Assembly: GCF_014207535.1 (NCBI RefSeq)
Contig: NZ_JACHGK010000003.1
Location: 248,001-312,000 of the forward strand
Origin: Bacillus benzoevorans
Lineage (GTDB): Bacteria; Bacillota; Bacilli; Bacillales; Cytobacillaceae
Reading direction: 5' to 3'
DNA: 64,000 nucleotides
Notes under the pieces: model-generated
The model's input: only the letters and a program-made list of their open reading frames with translations
What the model was told of the DNA's origin: nothing
The model's database searches: none
Made by a program: the position numbers and the translations under genes
Shown: piece after piece, positions 24,097 to 33,531 of the stretch
Numbering within the stretch: the stretch's first letter is position 1
Layout: each line of letters begins with the position of its first letter

Positions 24097-24438
24097 ATGA
24101 ATCGACACTGGATGAAAGTATTTGCTGCCGCTTTGTTGGAAATCTTTTGGGTGATTGGATTAACTCATGCCCATAATTTTTGGACGTGGACCGGGACCAT
24201 TTTTGCTATCATTTTCAGCAATTATCTCATGATTACAGCAGGGCAGGTTCTTCCTGCAGGTACGGTCTATGCTATATTTGTCGGATTAGGTACGGCAGGT
24301 ACGGTCATTTCAGAAATTCTTTTCTTTGAGGTACCATTCAGATGGGAAAAAATACTGCTCATTTTCCTATTGTTAATTGGGGTTTTGGGGTTGAAATTAG
24401 TCACAGACAACAAAGTTGAGAAAGGAATTGAATCCTAA
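24097..24438 (+). CDS. ykkC: SMR efflux subunit YkkC (guanidinium exporter)
   Basis: A 113-residue small multidrug resistance protein with four membrane helices. The conserved membrane Glu lies in AALLEIFWVIGLTHAHNFW (about Glu14), and LPAGTVYAIFVGLGTAGTV is the TM3 signature. Together with YkkD it forms a heterodimeric proton-coupled exporter; riboswitch-linked SMR proteins of this type export guanidinium. ATG lies 6 nt after GGAGGTG. The stop overlaps the ykkD ATG by one base (TAATG). Confidence 0.93.
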   Translation: MNRHWMKVFAAALLEIFWVIGLTHAHNFWTWTGTIFAIIFSNYLMITAGQVLPAGTVYAIFVGLGTAGTVISEILFFEVPFRWEKILLIFLLLIGVLGLKLVTDNKVEKGIES

Positions 24439-24752
24439 TGGCTTGGTTATCTTTAATCCTGGCAGGTCTATTGGAGACATTTGGCGTTGCCATGATCAAT
24501 CGCTTGCATCATAAGCAAAATTTACACACGATCGTTTTATTAATTTTGGGTTTTGGCTCCAGTCTTTTATTGCTAGGCTACTCCATGCGCTTTCTGCCAA
24601 TGGGAACCGCTTATGCCATTTGGACAGGAATTGGTGTTGTTGGCGGTACTTTGATTGGGATGATCTTTTATGGCGAATCAAAAGACTGGAAAAGGCTTGT
24701 TTTTATCACAATGGTTTTATGTGCTGCTATTGGGCTGAAACTAGTCTCATAG
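24438..24752 (+). CDS. ykkD: SMR efflux subunit YkkD (guanidinium exporter)
   Basis: A 104-residue SMR protein with four helices: the Glu of helix 1 in ILAGLLETFGVAMINRL, and the TM3 signature MGTAYAIWTGIGVVGGTLIG. It is the second half of the heterodimer with YkkC, inserted in opposite topology, as implied by opposite charge placement in known pairs. One-base overlap with ykkC ensures coupled translation. Controlled by the guanidine-I riboswitch. Confidence 0.93.
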   Translation: MAWLSLILAGLLETFGVAMINRLHHKQNLHTIVLLILGFGSSLLLLGYSMRFLPMGTAYAIWTGIGVVGGTLIGMIFYGESKDWKRLVFITMVLCAAIGLKLVS

Positions 24753-24777
24753 AAAAACCGCCCGAATCCGGGCGGTT
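24752..24777 (-). terminator. Terminator of meaB
   Basis: AACCGCCCG and CGGGCGGTT form a 9-bp GC-rich stem; the minus strand continues with TTTTTCT. It also lies just 3' of ykkD. Confidence 0.85.
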
Positions 24778-24780
24778 CGT

Positions 24781-25902
24781 TTATCTAAACGTTTTATAGT
24801 ACACCTGAAATAATTCATCCACCGCGGTGGTAACAGTTTTATTGCCGGAAATGACCTCGTTTTCGATTTTCGGCAGCAGCTCCTTAATCGCCGGGTTAAA
24901 GAAGAAACCGGTTTGCAGCTGATCGATAATCATATTCTTCATCCATTCCTTCGTCTGCGCCCGGCGCCGTTCATCAAACACACCGCTTTGCTGCGTTATG
25001 GAAACAAAGTTTTGGATCACTTCCCAGATCTCGCCGATTCCCACTCCTTGAAGCGAAGAGCATGTATATGCCTTTGTACTCCAGCCCTTTGTCGCCGGCT
25101 GGAGAAAATGGAGAATCTGATTATACTCCGACCGCGTTTTCTTCGCAAAGGTGAGGTTATCTCCGTCAGCTTTATTGACAACAATTGCATCAGCCAGCTC
25201 CATGATCCCTTTTTTCATTCCCTGCAATTCATCACCGGCACCAGTCAGCACGACGAGCATGAAAAAGTCAACCATATCGCGGACAATGACTTCACTCTGC
25301 CCGACTCCGACCGTTTCTATCAAAATGACATCAAAGCCGTAAGCTTCACATAGAAGCATCGTTTCTTTTGTTTTGCGGTGAACACCGCCAAGCTTCCCCT
25401 CGGAAGGAGAAGGGCGGATAAAGGCGCGCGGATTGCGGGCCAACTGCTCCATACGCGTCTTATCCCCCAAAATGCTTCCACCGCTCAGACTTGAACTCGG
25501 GTCGACGGCCAGTACCGCCACCTTCAGGCCTGCATTGCATAAATAGGTACCGAAGGCTTCAATAAACGTACTTTTTCCGGCACCCGGCACCCCGGTAATC
25601 CCGATCCGGACCGCTCTGCCACTTTTCGCGAGCAGTTTTTGCAACAGGTCCTGCGCTTTGCGAAAATGATGCTCGGCATTGCTTTCAATCAGGGTGATAC
25701 CGCGTGCCAGCATTGTACGCTCGCCGCGGAGAATTCCTTCATAGATTTGCTCTGTCGTCACATCATCCTGCCTTTTTTTCTTAAAGGTACCACTTTTCAC
25801 AAAGGTTGTTTGCCCCTCGACTTCGACCCCTTTACGAATAACGGTGGAAAACTTTTCCGGCTCATCGGGATTAATCCATTCAGGCCTTTTTTCATCAGGC
25901 AT
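24781..25902 (-). CDS. meaB: Methylmalonyl-CoA mutase-associated GTPase MeaB
   Basis: A 373-residue G3E-family GTPase. Walker A GVPGAGKSTF is at about 100-109, the switch region DPSSSLSGGSILGDKTRM follows, then ETVGVGQSEV and the base-specificity NKADGDN. MeaB protects methylmalonyl-CoA mutase from inactivation and gates loading of adenosylcobalamin. The first 45 residues are a charged extension. The ATG directly follows the mutB TAA, so it is the last gene of the mutA-mutB-meaB operon. Confidence 0.95.
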   Translation of the reverse strand: MPDEKRPEWINPDEPEKFSTVIRKGVEVEGQTTFVKSGTFKKKRQDDVTTEQIYEGILRGERTMLARGITLIESNAEHHFRKAQDLLQKLLAKSGRAVRIGITGVPGAGKSTFIEAFGTYLCNAGLKVAVLAVDPSSSLSGGSILGDKTRMEQLARNPRAFIRPSPSEGKLGGVHRKTKETMLLCEAYGFDVILIETVGVGQSEVIVRDMVDFFMLVVLTGAGDELQGMKKGIMELADAIVVNKADGDNLTFAKKTRSEYNQILHFLQPATKGWSTKAYTCSSLQGVGIGEIWEVIQNFVSITQQSGVFDERRRAQTKEWMKNMIIDQLQTGFFFNPAIKELLPKIENEVISGNKTVTTAVDELFQVYYKTFR

Positions 25903-28095
25903 TTACGCTTTCACTTCCTCGTATCCGAGCTTTTCATAAATGGCGCGGACAACCTTTTGTGCCGCTACAGGAATAACCGTACCAGGACCAAAGATCGCCG
26001 CTGCACCGTTGTCGGATAGGAATTGATAATCCTGTGCCGGAATAACGCCGCCGATGATGACAACAATATCTTCCCTGCCTAATTTCTTCAATTCTTCAAC
26101 TAGCTGCGGCAGCAATGTTTTATGTCCGGCAGCAAGTGAACTCATGCCAATCGCATGAACATCGTTTTCTACTGCCTGCAGAGCCGTTTCTTCCGGTGTT
26201 TGGAATAAAGGACCGATATCCACATCAAAGCCTAAGTCGGCAAATGCGGTAGCGATTACCTTCGCTCCGCGGTCATGTCCATCCTGTCCCATTTTCGCAA
26301 TCAGGATACGCGGACGACGCCCTTCATTTTCCAAGAATTCATCGGTCATCTTTTTTACTTCAGTAATTTCTTCTTCATTTGAAAAAGCAGAGCTGTATAC
26401 GCCGCTGATCGAACGGATCGTTGCTTTGTGGCGTCCTGCTGATTTTTCAATCGCATCGGAAATTTCACCGAGGGTAGCACGGACACGTGCCGCATTTACG
26501 GCCAGCTCTAGCAGATTGCCTTCATTCATGACGCAGGCTTGTTCAATCGCGGATAACGCGTCTTTAACCTTTTCATCATCACGGAGGCGTTTTAATTCAT
26601 TTAATCGTTCAATCTGTTTTAAACGAACAGCCGAATTATCAATATCTAAAATCTCAATTGGTTCTTCTTTATCAAGACGGTATTTGTTCACCCCGATAAT
26701 CATTTCTTTGCGTGAATCAATTTGCGCCTGTCGTCTTGCTGCTGCTTCTTCAATTCGCATTTTTGGCAGACCGGTTTCGATCGCTTTTGCCATTCCGCCT
26801 AAAGACTCAATTTCTTCAATATGTTCCCAAGCACGTTCAATTAATTGATTGGTTAAGGCTTCGACATAGTAGGAACCGCCCCATGGATCAATGACGTTCG
26901 TGATGCCTGTTTCGTCTTGAAGGAATAGCTGGGTATTACGGGCAATTCGCGCTGAGAAATCTGTCGGCAGGGCAATCGCTTCATCCAATGCGTTCGTATG
27001 CAATGACTGCGTATGACCCATTGCCGCTGCATGGGCTTCAATCAATGTACGAATCACGTTATTAAATGGATCCTGCTCCGTTAAGCTCCAGCCCGAAGTC
27101 TGAGAGTGTGTCCGTAAGGCTAAGGCTTTACTGTTCTTCGGCTCGAAGGACTGCATCATTTTTGCCCAAATATAACGAGCTGCACGCATTTTTGCTACTT
27201 CCATAAAGTAATTCATACCGATAGCCCAGAAGAAGGACAGTCTTGGAGCAAAGGAGTCAATGTCAATTCCTGCTCTCAGACCTGTTCTGACATATTCAAG
27301 ACCGTCTGCCAACGTATATGCCAGCTCGATATCGGCCGGTGCTCCGGCTTCCTGCATATGATAACCGGAAATACTGATACTGTTAAATTTCGGCATATAT
27401 TTGGACGTATATTCAAAGATATCAGCGATAATTCTCATTGACATTTCCGGCGGATAAATATACGTATTCCGCACCATGTATTCTTTTAAAATATCATTTT
27501 GAATCGTACCGGAAAGCTTATCCTGCGTGACACCCTGCTCTTCTGCCGTCACAATATAGAAGGCCATGATTGGCAGAACCGCTCCGTTCATCGTCATTGA
27601 TACAGACATTTGATCGAGCGGAATGCCGTCAAAAAGAATCTTCATATCCGCGATTGAATCAATCGCTACGCCGGCTTTCCCGACATCGCCGACAACACGG
27701 GGATGATCCGAGTCATAGCCGCGGTGTGTCGCAAGGTCAAATGCCACCGACAGCCCCTTCTGCCCCATTGCCAAGTTGCGGCGGTAAAAGGCATTACTTT
27801 CTTCGGCTGTAGAGAAACCTGCATATTGGCGCACTGTCCACGGTCTGTTCACGTACATCGTAGGGTATGGTCCGCGTGTATAAGGCGGAAGACCCGGTTT
27901 ATCATTTAAATGAGCGGCATTTGCGCTGTCTTCTTCTGTATATAAAGCTTTCGTTGAGATTCTTTCATTTGTTTCAAATAATAGGTCGTCGAGCGAACGC
28001 TCAATTTGACGCTCTGCTTCTTCCTTCCATTTACTGCCGTCACCCTTCTTGGCGGAAGCAAATGAGATGCTTTTGAAATCCGGTTTCTTACTCAT
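25903..28095 (-). CDS. mutB: Methylmalonyl-CoA mutase large subunit
   Basis: A 730-residue catalytic alpha subunit. The TIM-barrel domain (about 50-560) has PWTVRQYAGFSTAEESNAFY near residue 85 and FDLATHRGYDSDHPRVVGDV. The C-terminal B12 domain (about 595-730) has the cobalamin-ligating DxHxxG as KMGQDGHDRGAKV. It interconverts (R)-methylmalonyl-CoA and succinyl-CoA using adenosylcobalamin, feeding odd-chain, valine and isoleucine carbon into the citric acid cycle. Its ATG lies inside the mutA end (8-nt overlap). Confidence 0.96.
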   Translation of the reverse strand: MSKKPDFKSISFASAKKGDGSKWKEEAERQIERSLDDLLFETNERISTKALYTEEDSANAAHLNDKPGLPPYTRGPYPTMYVNRPWTVRQYAGFSTAEESNAFYRRNLAMGQKGLSVAFDLATHRGYDSDHPRVVGDVGKAGVAIDSIADMKILFDGIPLDQMSVSMTMNGAVLPIMAFYIVTAEEQGVTQDKLSGTIQNDILKEYMVRNTYIYPPEMSMRIIADIFEYTSKYMPKFNSISISGYHMQEAGAPADIELAYTLADGLEYVRTGLRAGIDIDSFAPRLSFFWAIGMNYFMEVAKMRAARYIWAKMMQSFEPKNSKALALRTHSQTSGWSLTEQDPFNNVIRTLIEAHAAAMGHTQSLHTNALDEAIALPTDFSARIARNTQLFLQDETGITNVIDPWGGSYYVEALTNQLIERAWEHIEEIESLGGMAKAIETGLPKMRIEEAAARRQAQIDSRKEMIIGVNKYRLDKEEPIEILDIDNSAVRLKQIERLNELKRLRDDEKVKDALSAIEQACVMNEGNLLELAVNAARVRATLGEISDAIEKSAGRHKATIRSISGVYSSAFSNEEEITEVKKMTDEFLENEGRRPRILIAKMGQDGHDRGAKVIATAFADLGFDVDIGPLFQTPEETALQAVENDVHAIGMSSLAAGHKTLLPQLVEELKKLGREDIVVIIGGVIPAQDYQFLSDNGAAAIFGPGTVIPVAAQKVVRAIYEKLGYEEVKA

Positions 28096-29941
28096 GGACC
28101 TTTTTCACCTCTATTTCATTTAAAAAGGAACGCAATGTTTCATAACAATTGCTTTTCATTGTAATAAAATCAATAACACCGGCCTGCTTCCAAGCTTCTG
28201 TCTCTCCCTCCGGTGCAAGCCCTGCTACATAAAGCTGAAGCTCAGGGAAACTCTCACGGATGGTCTTTATTACACTTAAGCCTGATTCGGCATATTGTGC
28301 ATCTGAGCCGCATAGTACATAAAAATCACATTTCTTTTCGTTGATAAAACTCGAAACATCCTCAGATGATTGTAATTCACCGCTCCGCTCTGCCGCAATT
28401 CCGCCGGGAGCTAGGAATCCATCGATAAAATCAGCCCGTGCTTTATGATTTTTTAAGTATCCTAAGCAAATCAACCCGCTGATAGGTTCCTGATTCATCT
28501 GCGCTAACTTCTCTGCTCTTTGCCGCAGCTTTTCGTATGGCTCTGCTAAACGTTCCTGTTTCACCGGAGCGAAATCGGTCACTAAACCCGTTTCCTCAAC
28601 TTGTGCTGTCAGCGGCTTATCCTTGAGGTTTGCATATTGATTCGTACCGACAATCGTTTGTTTGCGTGTCGCAGTATCATACATCCGTTTTGCTTTCACT
28701 TCTTCGATTTGTGCTTGCAGCCAGCCGCTTTCTAACACCGCGGCAATCCCGCCTTTTTCATCGATTTCAAGGAAAAGTGCCCATGCCTTTTCAGCCAATT
28801 CGTCTGTCAGTGATTCGATATACCAGGAACCTCCTGCCGGATCAATAATGGAACCTAAACGTGCTTCATTTCTTAAAAGCAGCTGTGTATTGCGGGCAAT
28901 CCGTTCGGAAAATTCACTAGATTTCCCTTCCGGCTCATCGAAGGGACTAACATGTAAATACTGTACTCCGCCTAATACCGCGGCAAACGCTTCATTTCCA
29001 GCGCGTAATAGATTCACATATGGATCATAAGCTGTTTTCGTAAACCAGGATGTATCAGCGGAAATCTCCATTTGCCCTTGAAGTTCTTCTGCCACTTGAT
29101 AGGCTTCAGTCATTTTACTCCAAAGGACTCTTGCAGCTCTTAATTTCGCTGTTTCCGTAAAGAAGTGGCTGCCGATGGAAAAATGGAAGACCATTTTCGG
29201 GACAATGTCATCGACTGACAGACCATGACTTTTCAGTTGTTCAATATGATAGACGGCTGTTGCGAGCGCAATCGCTAACTCTTGAACCGCACTGGCTCCG
29301 CCGTTATGGTAAACGGTTGTATCCGTAAGAATCGTTTTCAAGTTTGGATTTGCTGCCATACCTTTTTGAATCGTTTGTGCAAATTGGGCATATTCTACCT
29401 CGTCTCCCGCAAAACTCCTGCCATTTTGTGCACGAAGAGAAACTGGATCCTTGGCAATATAGCCGCTGTTTTGATCAGCCACTGCTTCGACCGCTGCGAG
29501 GATCTCCTCCAGATAGTCCCCTGCATTAACCGCAAACGGAATGTTCTGATCCAAATTTTGCAACAGTGTAGATAATTCCTTTACGATCTCTTCAGTTGGA
29601 ACAAAAGAAACAGTATTTTGCCCCTTATTCATCGATGAAGTTAAACGTTCTTGCAGCTGCCCCAAATCCGGAGCATTGATTTTTTGGGCAATCTTCCAGT
29701 TTTCTTCTATATAGCCCAAAGCCTTGCTTCCACGCCGATAATCTCCTTGACCAGGGAATTGCGGAACAACGCACCCTGCCCGATCTTCTTTCGTGTAAAG
29801 CGGTTTCAATTGAATGTTTTCATAAGTTTTCCTTGAAAGACTTTCCAAACTTTTGCCTTTTAAGGATTCTTCTGCCTTTTGTCTCCAGCTTTCAAATGTC
29901 TGTTCTGGAAATGAGTATCCAATGATATCCTCTAAACTCAT
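28088..29941 (-). CDS. mutA: Methylmalonyl-CoA mutase small subunit
   Basis: A 617-residue non-catalytic beta subunit of heterodimeric methylmalonyl-CoA mutase. The barrel segments parallel those of MutB (PYVNLLRAGNEAFAAVLGGV, FSERIARNTQLLLRNEARLG). The C-terminal B12-like domain lacks DxHxxG, as normal for this subunit. The start MSLEDIIGYSF is preceded by AGGCGG 6 nt away; the frame is open 16 codons further up. First gene of mutA-mutB-meaB, downstream of the bkd operon and behind its terminator. Confidence 0.94.
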   Translation of the reverse strand: MSLEDIIGYSFPEQTFESWRQKAEESLKGKSLESLSRKTYENIQLKPLYTKEDRAGCVVPQFPGQGDYRRGSKALGYIEENWKIAQKINAPDLGQLQERLTSSMNKGQNTVSFVPTEEIVKELSTLLQNLDQNIPFAVNAGDYLEEILAAVEAVADQNSGYIAKDPVSLRAQNGRSFAGDEVEYAQFAQTIQKGMAANPNLKTILTDTTVYHNGGASAVQELAIALATAVYHIEQLKSHGLSVDDIVPKMVFHFSIGSHFFTETAKLRAARVLWSKMTEAYQVAEELQGQMEISADTSWFTKTAYDPYVNLLRAGNEAFAAVLGGVQYLHVSPFDEPEGKSSEFSERIARNTQLLLRNEARLGSIIDPAGGSWYIESLTDELAEKAWALFLEIDEKGGIAAVLESGWLQAQIEEVKAKRMYDTATRKQTIVGTNQYANLKDKPLTAQVEETGLVTDFAPVKQERLAEPYEKLRQRAEKLAQMNQEPISGLICLGYLKNHKARADFIDGFLAPGGIAAERSGELQSSEDVSSFINEKKCDFYVLCGSDAQYAESGLSVIKTIRESFPELQLYVAGLAPEGETEAWKQAGVIDFITMKSNCYETLRSFLNEIEVKKVHE

Positions 29942-30082
29942 GACATGCCGCCTGCAATAGACAGCATTCCCCCCCTTCGAAATCCTCATAAAATAGAAAT
30001 TGCTGGCAATAAATTGTGATAAAATTCAAAATCTTCATCGCATAACATAATTTTATTACACGATAACAAAACTAGCAACAAG

Positions 30083-30121
30083 AAAAAAACTGATTCACCA
30101 TGAATGAATCAGCTTTTTTAT
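30083..30121 (-). terminator. Terminator of the bkd operon
   Basis: AAAAAAACTGATTCA and TGAATCAGCTTTTTT form a strong stem between bkdB and mutA, so mutA needs its own promoter or read-through. Confidence 0.85.
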
Positions 30122-30128
30122 CTAATAG

Positions 30129-31400
30129 TTAATAAACAGAAGTATGTTCTTTTGATACTTTCTCAAGCAATTCTTTTACCCTGGATAAAAATTTACCGCA
30201 AATTAATCCATCGAGGATCCGGTGATCAAGAGAAAGACATAGATTGATCATATCCCTGATCGCAAGCATATCATCGATGACAACCGGACGCTTCACGATC
30301 GATTCCACCTGCAGGATCGCTGCCTGCGGGTAATTAATAATCCCAACGGATTGAATCGAACCGAATGTTCCTGTGTTATTAATCGTAAAAGTACCGCCCT
30401 GCATATCATTAACTGTCAGACGTCCGGTGCGCGCTTTCGCTGCCAGCTCCGTAATTTCCCTAGCGATAGCCTTGATTGATTTTTCATCGGCATTTTTGAT
30501 GACAGGGACAAATAACTCTTCATTTGAAGCAACAGCTATTGAGATGTTAATTTCTTTTCTTTGAATAATTTTATCGCCGGCCCATGTGGAATTCAACTGC
30601 GGGAACTCCTTCAAGGCTTGCGCTACCGCTTTGACGAAAAAGGCGAAAAAGGTCAAATTGAAGCCTTCCTTTTGCTTAAACTCATCTTTAATCTCCTGGC
30701 GGTATTTCACAAGATTCGTGACATCGGCCTCGATCATCATCCAGGCATGCGGGATTTCAGACTTACTCCGCACCATATTTGACGCGATCGCCTTGCGCAC
30801 TCCGGTTACCGGAATCTCAATATCCCCCATACCGGTGATGACCGGCATGGGCGGAAGAGCAGCTGGTGCCAATGCCGGCTCCTGCACTTCCGACTGTACG
30901 ACTGTCGCTTCTTGCGCCGATTCCGTGACTTGCGGGATGACGCCGGATTCGATAATGCGCTGCACATCTTTACGCGTAATCCTCCCGCCCGCTCCTGTTC
31001 CTTTAACGGCTTTTAAATCAATGTCATGTTCCTGTGAAAGCTTCAGTACCGCAGGGGAATATCGGCTTTTGCCTGCTGTCTGTTCCCCATCCTCCATTTG
31101 TGGAGCAGGTTCTCCCTCTGCTTTTACAGAGACAGGATGAACGGCTGCTGCATCCCCGGCTGCTTCTGTCTCGATGGAACAAATCACCTCACCCACGGCA
31201 TAGGTGTGGTCCTCACTCCCTAAATCTGTAATAATCCCCGTAAACAGGGAGGGGATTTCCGCCGTTACTTTATCTGTCATCACTTCAGCAAGGGGATCAT
31301 ATTGATTTACCCGATCACCGACCGCGATCATCCATTTCGTAATCGTCCCTTCCGTTACGCTTTCGCCCAGCTGAGGCATTGTAATTTTTTCTATGGCCAA
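30129..31400 (-). CDS. bkdB: Branched-chain 2-oxo acid dehydrogenase E2
   Basis: A 423-residue dihydrolipoyl acyltransferase, the core of the branched-chain keto acid dehydrogenase complex. The lipoyl domain (1-75) carries Lys44 in VMTDKVTAEIPS. An E1/E3-binding domain (about 118-155) contains KGTGAGGRITRKDV, flanked by Ala/Pro/Glu-rich linkers. The catalytic domain (about 195-423) ends with the LSLDHRILDGLICGKFL active site. It transfers isobutyryl, isovaleryl and 2-methylbutyryl groups to CoA, also supplying primers for branched fatty acids. Start TTG after AAGGGGGAGG. Confidence 0.95.
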   Translation of the reverse strand: MAIEKITMPQLGESVTEGTITKWMIAVGDRVNQYDPLAEVMTDKVTAEIPSLFTGIITDLGSEDHTYAVGEVICSIETEAAGDAAAVHPVSVKAEGEPAPQMEDGEQTAGKSRYSPAVLKLSQEHDIDLKAVKGTGAGGRITRKDVQRIIESGVIPQVTESAQEATVVQSEVQEPALAPAALPPMPVITGMGDIEIPVTGVRKAIASNMVRSKSEIPHAWMMIEADVTNLVKYRQEIKDEFKQKEGFNLTFFAFFVKAVAQALKEFPQLNSTWAGDKIIQRKEINISIAVASNEELFVPVIKNADEKSIKAIAREITELAAKARTGRLTVNDMQGGTFTINNTGTFGSIQSVGIINYPQAAILQVESIVKRPVVIDDMLAIRDMINLCLSLDHRILDGLICGKFLSRVKELLEKVSKEHTSVY

Positions 31401-31419
31401 AATTGACCCTCCCCCTTCT

Positions 31420-32403
31420 TTAGAATTCAGCCAATTCGCGCATGGCCTTTTCTATTTTATCTTCGTTCATCATAAAATATTTCTCCATTGTTGGTGCGTA
31501 TGGCATTGCCGGGACATCTGGTCCGGCAAGCCGTTTAATCGGTGCATCTAAATCAAACAAGCAGTTTTCAGCAATAATTGCCGCTACTTCACTGATAATG
31601 CTGCCTTCTTTATTATCCTCGGTAATGAGCAGCACCTTGCCCGTTTTCGCCGCACTTTCGATAATGGTCTCTTGATCCAGCGGGTAGACGGTCCGCAAAT
31701 CCACGACATGGACGGAAATGCCATCAGCCGCTAACTTTTCAGCTGCCTGGAGAGCAAAATGGACACAGAGTCCGTAAGTAATGACGGTGATATCCTCTCC
31801 CTCTCGCTTCACTTCCGCCTTCCCCAGTGGCAGAACATAATCATCTTCCGGTACTTCCCCTTTTAGAAGACGGTAGGCCCGTTTATGTTCGAAAAATAAT
31901 ACCGGATCATCATCGCGAATCGCTGCCTTTAGCAGACCTTTGACATCATACGGTGTTGATGGCATCACAATTTTCAACCCAGGCTGATTCGCGAATACAG
32001 CCTCAACGGATTGGGAATGATATAAGGCACCATGAACCCCGCCTCCATACGGTGCACGGATGACCATAGGGCAGCTCCAGTCATTATTGGATCGGTAGCG
32101 GATTTTCGCCGCCTCAGAAATAATTTGGTTCACCGCCGGCATAATAAAGTCGGCAAACTGCATTTCGGCAATCGGGCGCATACCATACATTGCGGCGCCA
32201 ATACCAACTCCGGCTATTGCTGATTCAGCCAAAGGCGTATCAATGATCCTATGCTCGCCGAACTGCTCGTAAAGTCCATGTGTCGCTTTAAATACTCCAC
32301 CTTTTACCCCGACATCCTCGCCCATAATAAACACGCGCGGATCTCTCTCCATTTCTTCACGAATGGCCAGAGTGATGGCATCAATATAGGATATTACAGC
32401 CAT
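31420..32403 (-). CDS. bkdAB: Branched-chain 2-oxo acid dehydrogenase E1 beta
   Basis: A 327-residue transketolase-like subunit. Signatures: the start ISYIDAITLAIREEMERDPR, GEDVGVKGGVFKATHGL, and APYGGGVHGALYHSQSVEAV; the C-terminal domain contains YGLCVHFALQAAEKL. With BkdAA it forms the thiamine diphosphate-dependent E1 that decarboxylates branched-chain 2-oxo acids and acylates the E2 lipoyl arm. Only 3 nt separate it from the bkdAA stop, with GGGGGGAAATAA acting as ribosome binding site. Confidence 0.95.
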   Translation of the reverse strand: MAVISYIDAITLAIREEMERDPRVFIMGEDVGVKGGVFKATHGLYEQFGEHRIIDTPLAESAIAGVGIGAAMYGMRPIAEMQFADFIMPAVNQIISEAAKIRYRSNNDWSCPMVIRAPYGGGVHGALYHSQSVEAVFANQPGLKIVMPSTPYDVKGLLKAAIRDDDPVLFFEHKRAYRLLKGEVPEDDYVLPLGKAEVKREGEDITVITYGLCVHFALQAAEKLAADGISVHVVDLRTVYPLDQETIIESAAKTGKVLLITEDNKEGSIISEVAAIIAENCLFDLDAPIKRLAGPDVPAMPYAPTMEKYFMMNEDKIEKAMRELAEF

Positions 32404-32406
32404 GTC

Positions 32407-33417
32407 TTATTTCCCCCCTGCCTGTTCTTCTGCGTATACATACCGCAAAGCATGTTGTGGTTCGGCATATGGTGCCTCTTCGGCATATGTTGTCGCCTCA
32501 TTGACGATCACCGCGATACGCTTTTCCAGTTCTTCTTGCAGGGATTCTGTTAAAACACCTGTTTCTTTTAAATAGGCGCGGAACGTGAACAATGGATCCC
32601 TGGTTTTCGCTTCACTGACTTCATCCTTTGTCCGGTAACTGGAATCATCGTCATCCGATGAATGCGGGGTTAAACGGTAAACAATCGTTTCAATTAATGT
32701 CGGACCCTCTCCCCTCCGTGCCCGATCGGCTGCTTCCTTCATCGCTGTATAAACGGCTAATGGATCATTGCCATCTACCGTCACTCCCGGCATGCCGTAA
32801 CCGATCGCCCGGTCGGCAATGTATTCGCATGCCACTTGTTTCTTTAATGGAACGGAAATAGCGTAGCCGTTATTTTCGCACATAAAGATGACGGGCAGGT
32901 TGTGAACGGCGGCAAAATTAGCCCCTTCATGGAAATCTCCCTGGTTCGAGGAACCCTCGCCGAATGTCACGAAACTAACGAGATCTTTCCCCTCCATTTT
33001 TGCCCCTAAAGCAATCCCTACAGCATGCGGTACCTGTGTCGTAACAGGAGAAGAACCAGTAACGATCCGGTTTTTCTTTTGCCCAAAATGACCGGGCATC
33101 TGGCGTCCCCCTGAATTCGGATCTTCAGCCTTCGCGAAGGCTGAAAGCATAATTTCCTTTGTCGTCATGCCAAAGGCTAATACAACTCCAAGGTCGCGGT
33201 AATAAGGCAGAACGTAATCCTTGCTCCGGTCAAGGGCAAATGATGCCCCAACCTGTGCAGCCTCCTGTCCTTGACAGGAAATCACAAAAGGTATTTTCCC
33301 GGCACGATTTAAAAGCCACATTCTTTCATCTATTTTTCTTGCTAAGAGCATCGTTTCATACATCTCTAACACTTGTTTATCCGTTAAACCAAGTGCCTGA
33401 TGGCGATTTTCACCCAT
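32407..33417 (-). CDS. bkdAA: Branched-chain 2-oxo acid dehydrogenase E1 alpha
   Basis: A 336-residue thiamine diphosphate-binding subunit. The TPP motif GEGSSNQGDFHEGANFAAVH (GDG-like start, NN end in CENNGYAI) lies at about 145-185; RLTPHSSDDDDSSYR is the phosphorylation-loop region, which is regulated in mitochondria but not in bacteria. The start MGENRHQALGL follows GGGAGGATTTAT; the open frame extends 7 codons upstream. Middle gene of the operon, about 114 nt after lpdV. Confidence 0.95.
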   Translation of the reverse strand: MGENRHQALGLTDKQVLEMYETMLLARKIDERMWLLNRAGKIPFVISCQGQEAAQVGASFALDRSKDYVLPYYRDLGVVLAFGMTTKEIMLSAFAKAEDPNSGGRQMPGHFGQKKNRIVTGSSPVTTQVPHAVGIALGAKMEGKDLVSFVTFGEGSSNQGDFHEGANFAAVHNLPVIFMCENNGYAISVPLKKQVACEYIADRAIGYGMPGVTVDGNDPLAVYTAMKEAADRARRGEGPTLIETIVYRLTPHSSDDDDSSYRTKDEVSEAKTRDPLFTFRAYLKETGVLTESLQEELEKRIAVIVNEATTYAEEAPYAEPQHALRYVYAEEQAGGK

Positions 33418-33531
33418 ATATAAATCCTCCCTAACCATTTTCTAAAGAAGCTCGATTCTGGACTTTACGGCTAGTTTTCTACAACCCGTCTCACGGACAG
33501 CACTCTTTTTTGACGGTAGTTTAGTTCCCTT

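Noticed and set aside
30586..31140. Long plus-strand ORFs opposite bkdB, lpdV (34079-34672), bkdR (38191-38700) and spoIIIAA (59221-59646)
   Set aside because: These are antisense shadows of well-identified genes with no start sites and Ser/Arg/Pro-rich frame-shadow composition.
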